A DNA stretch of 64,000 nucleotides from Spinactinospora alkalitolerans (GTDB lineage: Bacteria > Actinomycetota > Actinomycetes > Streptosporangiales > Streptosporangiaceae). Below the pieces are notes generated by a model. It did not search any database and had not been told where the DNA came from. It saw only the letters and a program-made list of their open reading frames with translations. Both the position numbers and the translations under genes were made by a program. The DNA is taken from NCBI RefSeq assembly GCF_013408795.1, contig NZ_JACCCC010000001.1, forward strand, positions 2,480,001-2,544,000, given 5' to 3'. Within the stretch, counting starts at the first letter, position 1, and each line of letters begins with the position of its first letter. Below are positions 27,069-36,360 of this stretch, one piece after another.

Positions 27069-28697
27069 CTAGTCCTGGGTTTCGAGGCCGCCGGCGAGGA
27101 GGGGGGCGGTGGTCAGGTCGGGGTTGTCGCGTTGGATCACGCGCAGCCGCCACTTGTTGTGGATGAGTGCCAGGAGTGCGTGGTCGGAGCGGCGGGTCAG
27201 GACCTCGGCGCCGGGCAGGGCGTGCAGGGCGGGCGCGGAGGCGGCGTCGGTGCGGCGGGCGATGCTGTAGTCCAGGTGGGCCAGCTCGATCGGGGCGCGG
27301 AACTCGTGGGCCATCCGGTGGGCGACCACGTCGAACTGCAGCGGGCCCACCGCGGCCAGCACCGGGGCCTGGTCGCCGCGCACCTCAGAGGACAGCACCT
27401 GGATCACGCCCTCGGTGTCGAGCTGGTCGATGCCGCGGCGGAACTGCTTGTGGCGGCCGGCGTCGGTGGCGCGGGCCACCGCGAAGTGCTCGGGGGCGAA
27501 GCTGGGGATCGGCGCGAACTCGACCTTGGGCCCGGCGTAGAGGGTGTCGCCGACCCGCAGGGCGGCGGCGTTGACCAGGGCGATCACGTCGCCGGGGTAG
27601 GCGGTGTCGATGGTGTGGCGCTGGGAGCCGAACACGGCCTGGGAGTACTTGGTGGCGAACGGGCGGCCGGTGGCGGCGTGGGTGAGCACCATGCCGCGCT
27701 CGAAGCGGCCCGAGCACACCCGCACAAACGCCATCCGGTCGCGGTGGGCCTTGTCCATGTTGGCCTGCATCTTGAACACCAGGCCCGAAAACGGCGCCTG
27801 GACCGGGCGCGGCCGGCCGCCGGCATCAGGCTGGGCCGAGGGGGCCGGGGCCAGGGCGATCAGGGTGCGCAGCAGCGCGGCGACGCCGAAGTTGGGCAGC
27901 GCGGCGCCGAACAGCACCGGCGAGGAGGCCCCGGCCAGGAAGGAGGCCTGGTCGTAGTCGGCGCCGATCTCGGCCAGCAGCTCGAGTTCCTCGCCGGCCT
28001 GGGCCCAGGCCGGGCCCTCGGCCCGGGCGGCCTGCTGCGCGTTCAGCGTCTCCTCGCGGGCCCGGGTGGCGCCGCCGGGGGTGCGCTCCAGCTTGGTGTA
28101 GGCTCCGCCGGGCCGCTCGATCAGGCCGCGGAAGTCCCCGGCGATGCCCACCGGCCAGTTCAGCGGGGTGGGGCGCAGCCCGATGCGCTGCTCGATCTCA
28201 TCGAGCAGCTCCAGCGGCTCGCGGCCGGGCCGGTCCCACTTGTTGACGAAGGTGATCACCGGGACCCGCCGGGCCCGGCACACCTCGAACAGCTTCAGGG
28301 TCTGGGGCTCCAGGCCCTTGGCCGAGTCCAGCAGCATGATCGCGCAGTCCACCGCGGCCAGCACCCGGTAGGTGTCCTCGGAGAAGTCGGCGTGGCCGGG
28401 GGTGTCCAGCAGGTTCAGCACGTGGCCGTCGTAGTCGATGCGCAGCGCCGCCGAGGTGATGGAGATCCCGCGGGCGCGCTCCATCTCCATCCAGTCCGAG
28501 ACCACCCCGCGCCGCTCGCCCTTGCCGTGCACCGCCCCGGCCGAGGCGATGGCCGCCGCATGCAGCGCCAACGCCTCGGTCAACGTCGACTTGCCCGCAT
28601 CCGGATGCGAGATCACCGCAAACGTACGCCGACGAGCCGCCTCGGCCGTCACCTCGGCGGCCGGTGCTCCGTTCGCCGCCGTCTCTGCCGCAGTCAC
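27069..28697 (-). CDS. prfC: Peptide chain release factor 3
   Basis: A 542-aa translational GTPase. G1 SHPDAGKST (about residue 31), G3 DTPGHADFSEDTYR, G4 NKWDRPGREP, then the EF-G-like second domain and the RF3-specific C-terminal domain (LSSEVRGDQAPVLAAVGPLQFDVV). Family role: removes RF1/RF2 from the ribosome after termination, using GTP. GTG start. The MerR gene lies 23 bp upstream on the same strand, but has its own promoter motif. No oddities. Confidence 0.95.
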   Translation of the reverse strand: MTAAETAANGAPAAEVTAEAARRRTFAVISHPDAGKSTLTEALALHAAAIASAGAVHGKGERRGVVSDWMEMERARGISITSAALRIDYDGHVLNLLDTPGHADFSEDTYRVLAAVDCAIMLLDSAKGLEPQTLKLFEVCRARRVPVITFVNKWDRPGREPLELLDEIEQRIGLRPTPLNWPVGIAGDFRGLIERPGGAYTKLERTPGGATRAREETLNAQQAARAEGPAWAQAGEELELLAEIGADYDQASFLAGASSPVLFGAALPNFGVAALLRTLIALAPAPSAQPDAGGRPRPVQAPFSGLVFKMQANMDKAHRDRMAFVRVCSGRFERGMVLTHAATGRPFATKYSQAVFGSQRHTIDTAYPGDVIALVNAAALRVGDTLYAGPKVEFAPIPSFAPEHFAVARATDAGRHKQFRRGIDQLDTEGVIQVLSSEVRGDQAPVLAAVGPLQFDVVAHRMAHEFRAPIELAHLDYSIARRTDAASAPALHALPGAEVLTRRSDHALLALIHNKWRLRVIQRDNPDLTTAPLLAGGLETQD

Positions 28698-28720
28698 CGT
28701 CGCGTCCCGTTCCCTTCACT

Positions 28721-29125
28721 TCAGGCGCGGACCTCGTGCCTGCCGCGCTGCGCCCGGAGCCGGTTCTCGAACTCCCGGGCCATGTCCAGTTGCCGGCGCA
28801 GTGCCGCGCAGCGCGCCGCGGTGGCCTCTTCGAACATGTCGAGCCGGGTCATCAGTGCGGTGCGTTCCTGCTCGGTGACGTCGCCGGCCTCCAGCCGGTC
28901 GAGGACGTCGAGCAGGTCGCGGGTCTCCTCCAGGCTGAAGTCCAGCGGCTTCATCCGCTTGATCAGCAGCAGCCGCTCCACATCGGAGCCGGTGTAGAGC
29001 CGGAATCCGCCCTTGGAGCGCGCCGACGGCTTCACCAGGCCCACTTCACCGTAGTAGCGGATCGTCCGCAGCGACAGGTCCGTGCGTTCGGCCACCTCAC
29101 CGATCTGCATGTGCTCCGCGCCCAT
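28721..29125 (-). CDS. MerR-family regulator
   Basis: A 134-aa protein with the MerR HTH (MQIGEVAERTDLSLRTIRYY, residues 6-25) and a coiled dimerisation helix (RTALMTRLDMFEEATAARCA), but no clear metal cysteines. GGAGG 7 nt before the ATG. The motif CCTAACGTGAAAG lies just upstream; nearly the same 13-mer is found before the HelR-like gene. The regulator may therefore govern itself, the zinc-ribbon gene opposite and the HelR-like gene; this is inference. Confidence 0.85.
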   Translation of the reverse strand: MGAEHMQIGEVAERTDLSLRTIRYYGEVGLVKPSARSKGGFRLYTGSDVERLLLIKRMKPLDFSLEETRDLLDVLDRLEAGDVTEQERTALMTRLDMFEEATAARCAALRRQLDMAREFENRLRAQRGRHEVRA

Positions 29126-29151
29126 CGACGCACCTCCTCAGAACAATCTAC

Positions 29152-29164
29152 CCTAACGTGAAAG
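29152..29164. promoter_or_regulatory. Motif CCTAACGTGAAAG (possible MerR operator)
   Basis: It lies between the MerR gene and the zinc-ribbon gene. A 12-of-13 copy (CCTAACGTGAAGG, - strand) occurs at 32903-32915 upstream of the HelR-like gene. Confidence 0.45.
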
Positions 29165-29246
29165 ATGAGTACCGGATATCCGTTGCCGACCGTGGCGGGC
29201 CTCGCCACAGCGACGCACTCGGCATCGATCAGCGAGGAGTCCGCCC

Positions 29247-29618
29247 ATGCCACGTCAGATGACCTGCCCCGCCTGCGGTGAGACCGAGGACCTCAGTGGC
29301 GAGCGCACCGATGCGGGCATCGTGATCCGCTGCGGCGCGTGCGAGGCCCAATGGGCGCGCGACACCCCCTACACCTGCGCCACGTGCGGCGGCGACGACA
29401 TCCACATGCGCCCCCAGGCTCTGACCCAGTACTCCCGCGGTACCCAGCTCTCCATCGTCGGCCTGCACTACATCCCGCTGTGCGCCGGCTGCGACGCCGC
29501 CATGCTGGCCCGCGCCAACCAGCAGAAACCCGTCCCCGGCCAGTACCACTCCGCAGCCGCCCGCAAGCGCCGGGACGGCGGCGACGACGCCGCCGACACC
29601 CTCATCCTGCCCCGGTGA
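29247..29618 (+). CDS. Zinc-ribbon protein of unknown function
   Basis: A 123-aa protein with three pairs of metal-type cysteines: CPAC (residue 7), CGAC (about 30), CATCGG (about 46) and CAGC (about 78), so probably two zinc ribbons. No enzymatic motif. GAGGAG is 8-10 nt upstream of the ATG. It is divergent from the MerR gene and is followed by a strong bidirectional terminator. Function not recognised; nucleic-acid or protein binding is possible. Confidence 0.7.
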   Translation: MPRQMTCPACGETEDLSGERTDAGIVIRCGACEAQWARDTPYTCATCGGDDIHMRPQALTQYSRGTQLSIVGLHYIPLCAGCDAAMLARANQQKPVPGQYHSAAARKRRDGGDDAADTLILPR

Positions 29619-29679
29619 CACGCCCGTCCCGGCCCCGACCGGCCACCGCAGCGGGGCAGGAGCCGCGGGCGAACGCAAC

Positions 29680-29719
29680 GGGCGGCGGGACGCGCGGATC
29701 TCCGCACGTCCGCCGCCCG
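29680..29719. terminator. Bidirectional hairpin terminator
   Basis: A near-perfect stem of about 19 bp (CGGGCGGCGGGACG... against ...CGTCCGCCGCCCG) with one bulge and one mismatch, followed on the + strand by TAAAAG. It lies between the convergent zinc-ribbon and DUF2795 genes. Confidence 0.8.
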
Positions 29720-29833
29720 TAAAAGCCGAAAAAGGCGTGATCGGCCGGCGCGGACCCGGCTCAGCGCTTCACCGCGGCCGGCGGGAGCTCCGGCAGAGCG
29801 GCGAGGCGCCGCGCATCGGCGAGGGCCGCGGTC

Positions 29834-30064
29834 TCAAGAATCCCGCCGGACGTGCGGCTGGGCATCGCGCGGGACCTCGGGGAGGTGATCCCACAGACTC
29901 CGCAGATGGGGGTAGAAGCCATCGGGCAGCCGGCCGAGGACGCTCAGCACATCGCTGCGGGCTCCCTGCGACTCCGCCGCGCTGATCACCTGCCCCCGTT
30001 TCAGGGGGCCGGAACCGAACGCGCCCTCCAGATGCTCGGCGATCTCCCGTCGTGTGACGACCAT
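29834..30064 (-). CDS. DUF2795 protein
   Basis: A 76-aa protein with the DUF2795 pattern: an N-terminal helix (TRREIAEHLEGAFG), then ISAAESQGARSDVLSVLGRL and a C-terminal FYPHLRSLWDHLP. Such small proteins are common in actinomycetes and often accompany stress genes; no function is established. AAGGAGTGGGA precedes the ATG at 30064. Monocistronic. Confidence 0.75.
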   Translation of the reverse strand: MVVTRREIAEHLEGAFGSGPLKRGQVISAAESQGARSDVLSVLGRLPDGFYPHLRSLWDHLPEVPRDAQPHVRRDS

Positions 30065-30601
30065 TCCCACTCCTTCTCCTTTCTGCGGCAACGGACCCTG
30101 GAAAGCCCCGGATCCCCTATCGCCTGGCGAAGAGAGCAGGGACGTCCGTCGCGGGGAGCTTCGGGCTCCCCGCCTCCACGCCGACCGTCCGCCGTGGACC
30201 ACCGCAGTGGTACGGGCGCCTGAATGCTGGGGAACGCACCCGAACCACCGCGATGGGAGGAGGACCGGCGAGTACGCATCGGAAGCGGCGGCCGGTCCTC
30301 CGTCGTCCATAACTCTACTCTCTCGTAAGAGTAGACTTCACTCGGGGTGGGGAGCCGACGGGAGCCACGGCCGTCCAGGCCATGGACCCCGACCGAAGGG
30401 GTTCCGTTGGCCGACCGCCATCCCCGCGACGAGAGCACACTGCTCGACTGCGCCGACGGATACCGCCCCCCTTCCTGCGGCGGCTCGCCCGAGACGCCCC
30501 TGACCGAGGTCGAGACCGCCGCGGCAGCGCTGAACCGGGCACTGCGCACGACGCGACCGCGGTGGTCGCCGTCGCCCGGCCGGAAGCCCGTGCCGGACCC
30601 C
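30065..30601. other. Intergenic region with a 20-bp palindrome
   Basis: 537 bp without a convincing gene. At 30315-30334 CTACTCT and AGAGTAG form an inverted repeat with 6-nt spacer, operator-like. The + frame from about 30410 (ADRHPRDESTLLDCADGYRP) is open but has no recognised family and runs into the antisense of the HelR-like gene. Confidence 0.45.
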
Positions 30602-32728
30602 TCAACCGCGGGCGTCGCGCAGGGCCTGGGGGAGCGGGTCGGTGTGCACGATGTGCAGGCCGCTGACCGCGCGGGTGAGGGCGACGTAGAGGCGGTGCAG
30701 CCCGCGCGGCTCGGCCGCGGCGATCCGGGCCGGTTCGGCGACGATGACCGAGTCGAACTCCAGGCCCTTGGCGAGGGCGGCCGGGACGCACACCAGGCGG
30801 GTGGCCTCCAGCGCGTCCTCGGCCCCGCCGAGCAGCCCGGCCTCCAGGCCCTCGGCGAGCAGGCGCTCGTGGATCGCGGCGGCGTCGGCGTCGGCGGCGA
30901 CGAGGCCGACCGAGCCGTCGCCCTTGAGCGCCTCCCGGCAGGCCAGCGCGAGGGCGCCGAGCCGGTCGTCCCGCGCCGCCTCGGTGACCCGCAGCGCTCC
31001 CGGTGCGCGGCGCACCCCGGTGGGCGCGCCCAGGCCAGGGGCGATCTGGGGCAGCAGCCGCGCGGCGTAGTCGATGATCTGGGCCGGGACCCGGAACCCG
31101 CGCTCGAGCACCGCCACGTGGGCGTCGGGCTGGCCGAGGTGCTCCAGCAGCGACGACCAGTCGCCGACCGCCCACGGCCCGGTGCCCTGGGCGATGTCGC
31201 CGAGCACGGTGAGCGAGCCCCTGGTGCAGCGCCGGCCGATCGCGCGGCACTGCATCGGGCTGAGGTCCTGGGCCTCGTCGACGACGATGTGGCCCATCGT
31301 CGCCGGCCGCTCGATCAGGGCCGCGGCCTCGTCGATCAGCGCCAGGTCCGCGGTGGACCACTTCGCCGACTTCGGCCCGCGCGGCCGACCGGGCAGCAGG
31401 ACCGCCTCCTGCTCCTCGGCGGTGAGGACGCCGTCGGCGGCGCGGGCCAGCCGGTCGCGGTCGGTGAGCAGGGCGAGCAGCAGCCGGACCGGGTCGGCCT
31501 TGGGCCACATCCGCCGCACCGCGGCGCTGATCGCCCGGTTGCGGCGCAACTCGGTGAGCGTGCCGGAGTCGCACGGCTCGCCCGCGTTCTCGATCTGGCG
31601 CATCACCAGGTGCGCGATGCGCTGGACGAGCAGGTTGGGGCCCGCGCCGTAGCCGATGCCGCGGCCGCGCAGCTCGGTGAGCACCTCGGCCAGCTCTTCC
31701 GGGTGGAGCCGCCACTTGCGCGAGCCGCGCTCCACGACCAGGGTCTCCTCCAGCGGCCGCGGCTGCGCCCACAGGGCGCGCCGGATGACCTCGGCCATGC
31801 GGGCGTCGCCCTTGACCCGCGCGGCGTGCGGTTCCTCGTCGCGGCGCACGGGCACCCGGTCGATCAGCTCCTCGACGGTGGCCTGGCGGACGCCGACCTC
31901 GCCGAGTGCGGGCAGCACGTTGCGGATGTAGGACAGGAAGGAGCGGTTCGGCCCGACGATGGCCACGCCGCCGTCCTGGCGGAGCCGGTCGCGCTCGGTG
32001 TAGAGCAGGTAGGCGATGCGGTGCAGGCCCACGGCGGTCTTGCCGGTGCCCGGGGCGCCCTGCACGCACAGGGTGGGGCGCAGCGGTGCCCGGACCAGGT
32101 GGTCCTGCTCGGGCTGGATGGTGGCGACGATGTCGCGCATCGGGCCGGTGCGGGGGCGCTCGATCTCGGCGGCCAGCAGCGTGTCGGCCGACCCGGACTC
32201 CGCGGCGGGGCCGCCGGGAGCCGACAGCGGCTCGTCCTCGTAGGCGGTGAGCTCGGCGGTGTCGGAGAAGCCGTAGCGGCGCCGCAGCAGCACCCCCTGC
32301 GGGTCGTCGCGGCCGGCCCGGTAGAACGCGGCGGAGATCCGCGCCCGCCAGTCCACGATCAGGGGCGTGGCGTCGGCGTCGTGCACGTGGCGCCGCCCGA
32401 TGTAGACCCGGTCGGCCTCGGGCGCGCGGGTCGCCGACGGCGGGTCGGCGGGATCGGCCTCGTAGACGGCGCCGGGCGGGTAGTCCAGCCGTCCGAAGAA
32501 CAGCGGCACGTCGGGCAGGTCGACGAGGGCTTCGGCGCGCCGCTGCCGGTCGGAGGCCAGCAGTCGGTTGGTGAACGTGTAGTCGGCGTCCTCGGAGCTG
32601 TCCTGCACGGTCTCGGTGGTGACGACGTCCTCGTGCATGCGCCCCAAGGCGGCTCGGGCGTCGGCGAGGAAGGCGCGTTCGGAGCGGATCTCGGGGTCGA
32701 CGGCGGGATCGGGCGCGCGTTCGGGCAT
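30602..32728 (-). CDS. helR: HelD-family RNA polymerase-interacting ATPase (HelR-like)
   Basis: A 708-aa superfamily 1 ATPase. N-terminal coiled/helical arm (SERAFLADARAALGRMHEDV), Walker A GAPGTGKTAVGLHRIAYLLY (about 223-242), Walker B VVDEAQDLSPMQ (about 478), later motifs VLGDIAQG and a C-terminal helicase core ending in GLHRLYVALTRAVSGLHIV. HelD-type proteins remove RNA polymerase from stalled or inhibitor-bound complexes; actinobacterial HelR members confer rifamycin tolerance. HelR rather than HelD or UvrD is chosen from length and ending; moderately sure. No rifamycin-associated element was noticed upstream, but a MerR-type motif lies at 32903-32915. Confidence 0.8.
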   Translation of the reverse strand: MPERAPDPAVDPEIRSERAFLADARAALGRMHEDVVTTETVQDSSEDADYTFTNRLLASDRQRRAEALVDLPDVPLFFGRLDYPPGAVYEADPADPPSATRAPEADRVYIGRRHVHDADATPLIVDWRARISAAFYRAGRDDPQGVLLRRRYGFSDTAELTAYEDEPLSAPGGPAAESGSADTLLAAEIERPRTGPMRDIVATIQPEQDHLVRAPLRPTLCVQGAPGTGKTAVGLHRIAYLLYTERDRLRQDGGVAIVGPNRSFLSYIRNVLPALGEVGVRQATVEELIDRVPVRRDEEPHAARVKGDARMAEVIRRALWAQPRPLEETLVVERGSRKWRLHPEELAEVLTELRGRGIGYGAGPNLLVQRIAHLVMRQIENAGEPCDSGTLTELRRNRAISAAVRRMWPKADPVRLLLALLTDRDRLARAADGVLTAEEQEAVLLPGRPRGPKSAKWSTADLALIDEAAALIERPATMGHIVVDEAQDLSPMQCRAIGRRCTRGSLTVLGDIAQGTGPWAVGDWSSLLEHLGQPDAHVAVLERGFRVPAQIIDYAARLLPQIAPGLGAPTGVRRAPGALRVTEAARDDRLGALALACREALKGDGSVGLVAADADAAAIHERLLAEGLEAGLLGGAEDALEATRLVCVPAALAKGLEFDSVIVAEPARIAAAEPRGLHRLYVALTRAVSGLHIVHTDPLPQALRDARG

Positions 32729-32902
32729 GGTGAGGGCTGCCTCGGTTCTCGGCGGGACAACGGATTACGAGGGGAGACGGCGGGCGCGGATCCGGTCGGT
32801 CGGTGCGAGGGACCGGAGCACGGTGGTCGCGTTCGCGGGATGCGCGCCTCGCAGGGCCGCGTCGTCTCCGTGGCAGATCGTCTGCTGCCACCGGCAACCC
32901 TA

Positions 32903-32915
32903 CCTTCACGTTAGG
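32903..32915 (-). promoter_or_regulatory. Second CCTAACGTGAAGG motif
   Basis: On the - strand, about 175 bp before the HelR-like start. It matches the motif at 29152-29164 at 12 of 13 positions. Confidence 0.4.
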
Positions 32916-33360
32916 AGAGGTTCTGGCGTGCTTCCGCCGGGGCCAGGGGCGCGCCCTGCGACGTCCTTCCGGCCGTCCACGCCGAGTTTGGCCTCCAACT
33001 CGGCGACCAGCCGCACCTGGGTCTCCGGGGAGGCGCCGGCATGGTGGGTCCGCAAGGCGGGGGTCCGGGCGGCGAGTCCGCGGGTGGCCTCGAACCGTCC
33101 GACGATGAAGGCGCCGTCGCGGTAGAAGGGGTAGACCCGCGGTTCCCAGGAGTGCCGGCGGTCGCCGCCGTCTCCACCTGGGAGACGACCTCGTTGACGA
33201 CGGGCTCCTCCTCGGATTCCCCGGTGGTCACCGGGATGGTGGATGTCCGGGTAGGGCGAGTAGCGGAGCCGGTGCACGGGATCCGGCACCCGGAAGAACG
33301 ATCCGCCAGCGTCTTGGCCAGCGCATTCACAAATGCGGTAAATCCGAGCGGCTTCTTGTG
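32906..33360 (-). pseudogene. Degraded gene, family not recognised
   Basis: The - strand shows protein-like stretches that change frame: KKPLGFTAFVNALAKTLADR, then DPVHRLRYSPYPDIHHPG or SEEEPVVNEVVSQVETAATA, then WEPRVYPFYRDGAFIVGRFE through PETQVRLVAELEAKLGVDG with a stop at 32906. At least two frameshifts would be needed to join them. No start codon with RBS was found. Confidence 0.4.
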
Positions 33361-33420
33361 AACGGCCACGAACGGGATCGGGACCGAGGCCGGGAATGCG
33401 TGCGGACGGAGGCCTCTTTT

Positions 33421-33487
33421 CCGCTGGACCCGCTTCATCGAGGTAAGAGCGGTCGCGTGAAGCGAGCGGGTCCGGTCCTGTCCAGCG
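33421..33487. other. Long nested hairpin upstream of the sigma factor gene
   Basis: CCGCTGGA (33421-33428) mirrors TCCAGCGG (33480-33487); inside, GGACCCG plus CTTCA (33426-33437) pair with TGAAG and CGGGTCC (33458-33473) with a 4-nt bulge. The rest of the gap to 33757 holds no gene. A loose SigB-type promoter (GTTT-15-GGGCAG, 33590-33614) follows. Confidence 0.5.
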
Positions 33488-33757
33488 GTCTGCGGACGGT
33501 GCCATTGACGGACCCGCCGTCCCCATCGGCTCCCGTCGCACCTCACCGCCATCCATTCGGCCATGGCAATGTGGCCTTGAAAGCGAGGTGTTTGTGTCTT
33601 TGCGGCCAGGGCAGGGCTTGAACAGGTCCGAAAGCGCGGCCTGAAAACTCCGGTCGGCCGTGCCCTGTCCGGCACGGCCGCAACCGGTCGAGTAGCGGTT
33701 GGGGCACCACCGCTCTCCCACACGGATTGACCGGCTCGGCGAAACGGGGGCCTTGCC

Positions 33758-34603
33758 ATGCTCACCTTGGACACGCACACCGCTCCACGATCCCGCGCTT
33801 CGTCCGCTCCCAGCAGCGGCGCCGATACCGCACCGCCGGTTCCGCGGCCGCGCACCAGCCCCGAAAACCTGCTGGCCGCGCTGGCCGAGATGCCGGCCGA
33901 TGCCCCGGACGCGGCCCGCATCCGTTCTACGCTCGCCGAGATCTACATGCCGCTGGCGCACAGGGAGGCGCGGCGCTACCGCAGCCGCGGCGAACCCTTC
34001 GACGACCTCTACCAGGTCGCCATGCTCGGGGTGATGAAGGCGATCAAGGGATTCGATCCAGGCTACGGCAGGCCGTTCGTCTCCTACCTGCTGCCCATGG
34101 TCACCGGTGAGCTCAAGCGGCACTTCCGCGACGCCACCTGGGCCGTCCGCGTGCCGCGCAAGCACCAGGAGAAACGCACCGAACTCAACCGCTTCACCAT
34201 CGAGTTCACCCAGAGCCGCGGCCGCGCCCCCACAACGGCCGAGACCGCCGAGGCGCTGGGGATGGACACAGACGCCGCGGTCGAGTTGATCGACGCCGCC
34301 ACCGCCTACAGCGCACTGTCACTGGACGCGCCCTACGGCGACCGCCAGGAGGAGGACACCTCCCTCGGCGACACGCTCGGACAAGCCGACCACGCGTTGG
34401 AAAGCGTCGTGGACCGCGAAGCGCTGCAGGCCGCGCTGGCCGAACTCCCCGCCCGGAGGCGGCGCATCGTCCTGCTGCGGTTCTTCGGCAACAAGACCCA
34501 GGCCGAGATCGCCGAAGCATTGGGAATATCCCAGATGCACGTCTCCCGCCTGCTCGCCCAGACACTCGATCAGCTGCACGCCAGCCTCATGGCCGAGAGC
34601 TGA
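33758..34603 (+). CDS. RNA polymerase sigma factor, SigB/SigF/SigG family
   Basis: A 281-aa group 3 sigma factor. Region 2 includes FDDLYQVAMLGVMKAIKGFD (about 82-101) and the DNA-melting segment VSYLLPMVTGELKRHFRD; region 3 has TELNRFTIEFTQSRGRAPTT; region 4 ends with FGNKTQAEIAEALGISQMHV (HTH). Actinomycete SigB-like factors drive stress, osmotic and sporulation genes at GNNT-N14-16-GGGTAY promoters. No anti-sigma gene (RsbW-like) is adjacent. A candidate target promoter lies before the DUF892 gene at 36896-36920. Confidence 0.92.
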   Translation: MLTLDTHTAPRSRASSAPSSGADTAPPVPRPRTSPENLLAALAEMPADAPDAARIRSTLAEIYMPLAHREARRYRSRGEPFDDLYQVAMLGVMKAIKGFDPGYGRPFVSYLLPMVTGELKRHFRDATWAVRVPRKHQEKRTELNRFTIEFTQSRGRAPTTAETAEALGMDTDAAVELIDAATAYSALSLDAPYGDRQEEDTSLGDTLGQADHALESVVDREALQAALAELPARRRRIVLLRFFGNKTQAEIAEALGISQMHVSRLLAQTLDQLHASLMAES

Positions 34604-34719
34604 GGCGTCCTCGCGGCCGGCGTACGGCACACGGGCACGGCCGACGACCGCACACGGGCCGGCGATGGCAACGGCATCATCGAAACCCGAGGTCAGGCGG
34701 GCGTCCAGCGGCGCAGAAC

Positions 34720-34753
34720 GCGCGGGCCCGCCCGGCTTGCGGCAGGCCCGCGC
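34720..34753. terminator. Bidirectional hairpin terminator
   Basis: GCGCGGGCC (34720-34728) pairs exactly with GGCCCGCGC (34745-34753) over a 16-nt loop, between the convergent sigma factor and Rho_N genes. Confidence 0.7.
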
Positions 34754-34768
34754 ACCTTCTCCGGGGTG

Positions 34769-34969
34769 TTACCTGTTGCCGCGCGACAGCGCCTCGAGCA
34801 GCTCCTCCTTGCGCATCTCCGACCGGTTCTCGATCCCTCGCTCCTCGGCGCGCTGCTGCAGCTCCTCCACGGTCAGATTCGCGAGGTCGCCGTACTTCTC
34901 GCGCTTCTCCTCGAGTCGGCGGTCACCGTGCTCGGCACGCGGATTGTCGCTGTTCTGCCCCTGGGCCAT
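34769..34969 (-). CDS. Small protein with Rho N-terminal (SAP-like) motif
   Basis: A 66-aa charged protein whose C-terminal 40 residues (NLTVEELQQRAEERGIENRS then EMRKEELLEAL) form the Rho_N helix-turn-helix seen in Rho termination factor and in many small actinobacterial proteins. GAGGAGGAACC precedes the ATG. Nucleic-acid binding is inferred. Monocistronic, convergent with the sigma factor gene. Confidence 0.8.
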   Translation of the reverse strand: MAQGQNSDNPRAEHGDRRLEEKREKYGDLANLTVEELQQRAEERGIENRSEMRKEELLEALSRGNR

Positions 34970-35220
34970 GGTTCCTCCTCGTCATTGCTCATCGTGGTGT
35001 TCGGGAAACGCTCCGACGCGCCGGTCTCACCGGCGCATCACCACAAGACGCCGGACGGCGCCCCACAGACTCGGCTATCCCCGAGGATGGCGATTACTTC
35101 CGGAGGGCAGCAAATAACCAGACAAAAAGCCTGCGATCGACTCCTTGCCGAGAACGGCTCGGACGGCGACGGCCGGCGGCATGCGGCGGTGGGACCGGCG
35201 AGCACCACGCCCGCGGCCGA

Positions 35221-35610
35221 CTACTGGGACGGGGCCGGCTCAGTGCCCTCGTTCGCCGCCTCGCTTCCACGAAGACGGCGGGATTCATCCCTGGAAGCAG
35301 GTGGGTCCGGCCGAACGGTGCGCCTCCTCGGTGCGGGATCGGTCTCAGAGGGGGCCTCTCGCGGACCACGGAGCGGATCGGCGTCCAGCGGCGTCGCCCA
35401 GGTTCTGGCCGGAATGGTGAAGTAGGACGGCCAGGAGAGCGATGCCTCGCCGAGATCCGGGCGCACCAGGTAGATGTATGTGCCGTCGGGTTGCGGCCGG
35501 GAGCTGACGATGGCGGCGGTTCCCTGGATGAACGCGACCGCATCGTCTTCGCTGGCTTCATGGACGCGTGTGCCGGGCGGGTAAGGGTGCTGCGGTATGG
35601 GGTCCAGCAT
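35221..35610 (-). CDS. Hypothetical protein
   Basis: From the ATG at 35610 a 129-aa protein; the first 65 residues are well formed (PHPYPPGTRVHEASEDDAVA, then GTYIYLVRPDLGEASLSWPS) and look like a small beta-rich domain, while the tail is Arg/Pro-rich and low complexity. Only a weak AGG lies upstream of the start. No family recognised. Confidence 0.5.
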   Translation of the reverse strand: MLDPIPQHPYPPGTRVHEASEDDAVAFIQGTAAIVSSRPQPDGTYIYLVRPDLGEASLSWPSYFTIPARTWATPLDADPLRGPREAPSETDPAPRRRTVRPDPPASRDESRRLRGSEAANEGTEPAPSQ

Positions 35611-35677
35611 GATCAGAACCTGACTCGCGTTTTGAACGGTCTCATTGCCGCTGTGCGACAAAAGAGGGGCACTACGA

Positions 35678-35722
35678 GGCCGGGGCGGTCCCTCGCAGCC
35701 GGAGGACGGGACCGCCCCGGCC
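35678..35722. terminator. Perfect 15-bp stem hairpin
   Basis: GGCCGGGGCGGTCCC pairs exactly with GGGACCGCCCCGGCC across a 15-nt loop. It sits 68 bp upstream of the hypothetical gene at 35610, so it could terminate leftward transcription entering from the DUF892 side. Confidence 0.65.
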
Positions 35723-36360
35723 GACCTTCCACATCCTGGTAAGGGCTCGAATCGGCGAAAAGCCCACCAGCGGAGTCCGAGCGGACTCCCGGCTCCCGGT
35801 CGCCTTCCCCCCCTCATAAGGCGGATACCGGAAAGCGGCGCAGGACGATGGACGCCAATGGCGCTGCCGCTGCGCCTGGAAGGTCTTCGGCACTCGATGA
35901 TTCACCGAGCCGCCGGAGCACAGAGGGATGTATTCCTCGTGCCTGGCGTCCACTGCCCGTGGATCTACTTCTCAACCGTCCCAACACCGATCTTTTCGGC
36001 TGCGGATCGCCGAGGAAATGGACATGGGGGTAGAGAGATGTGCAGAGAAGTGTTCCGATGTCGATACCGCCCATTCTGGAATCCGGCCGCACCACTATTG
36101 GGAGGCAGCGCCACGGGCACGCATCAATGCAGGTCCATGCACGGCAATTCACCCGGTTGCGCCGCGGTCCGGTGCACGGCCCGGTCGTGTGGCCCGGAAA
36201 TGCCTCCGGCGCAGCCGGCGGCCCGGAGCGGGGACGGCTCAGCGCCGGCATCGGCGGACGCCCGCGACGCCAACTCCTCGACGCCGCCGTAGTCGGCCAC
36301 ATCGGGGACGGGGGAGGGGGACGGCGCCGCACGGCGCCGCCCCCCTCGCGCCGGTGGCGG
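35723..36360. other. Intergenic region, no gene recognised
   Basis: About 640 bp between the hairpin and the DUF892 stop. Somewhat less GC-rich than its surroundings. Open frames on both strands show no motifs, no RBS and no family resemblance. Confidence 0.45.

Noticed and set aside
32729-32905. Rifamycin-associated element upstream of the HelR-like gene
   Set aside because: No matching inverted repeat was found in the upstream sequence on reading; only the CCTAACGTGAAGG motif stands out.
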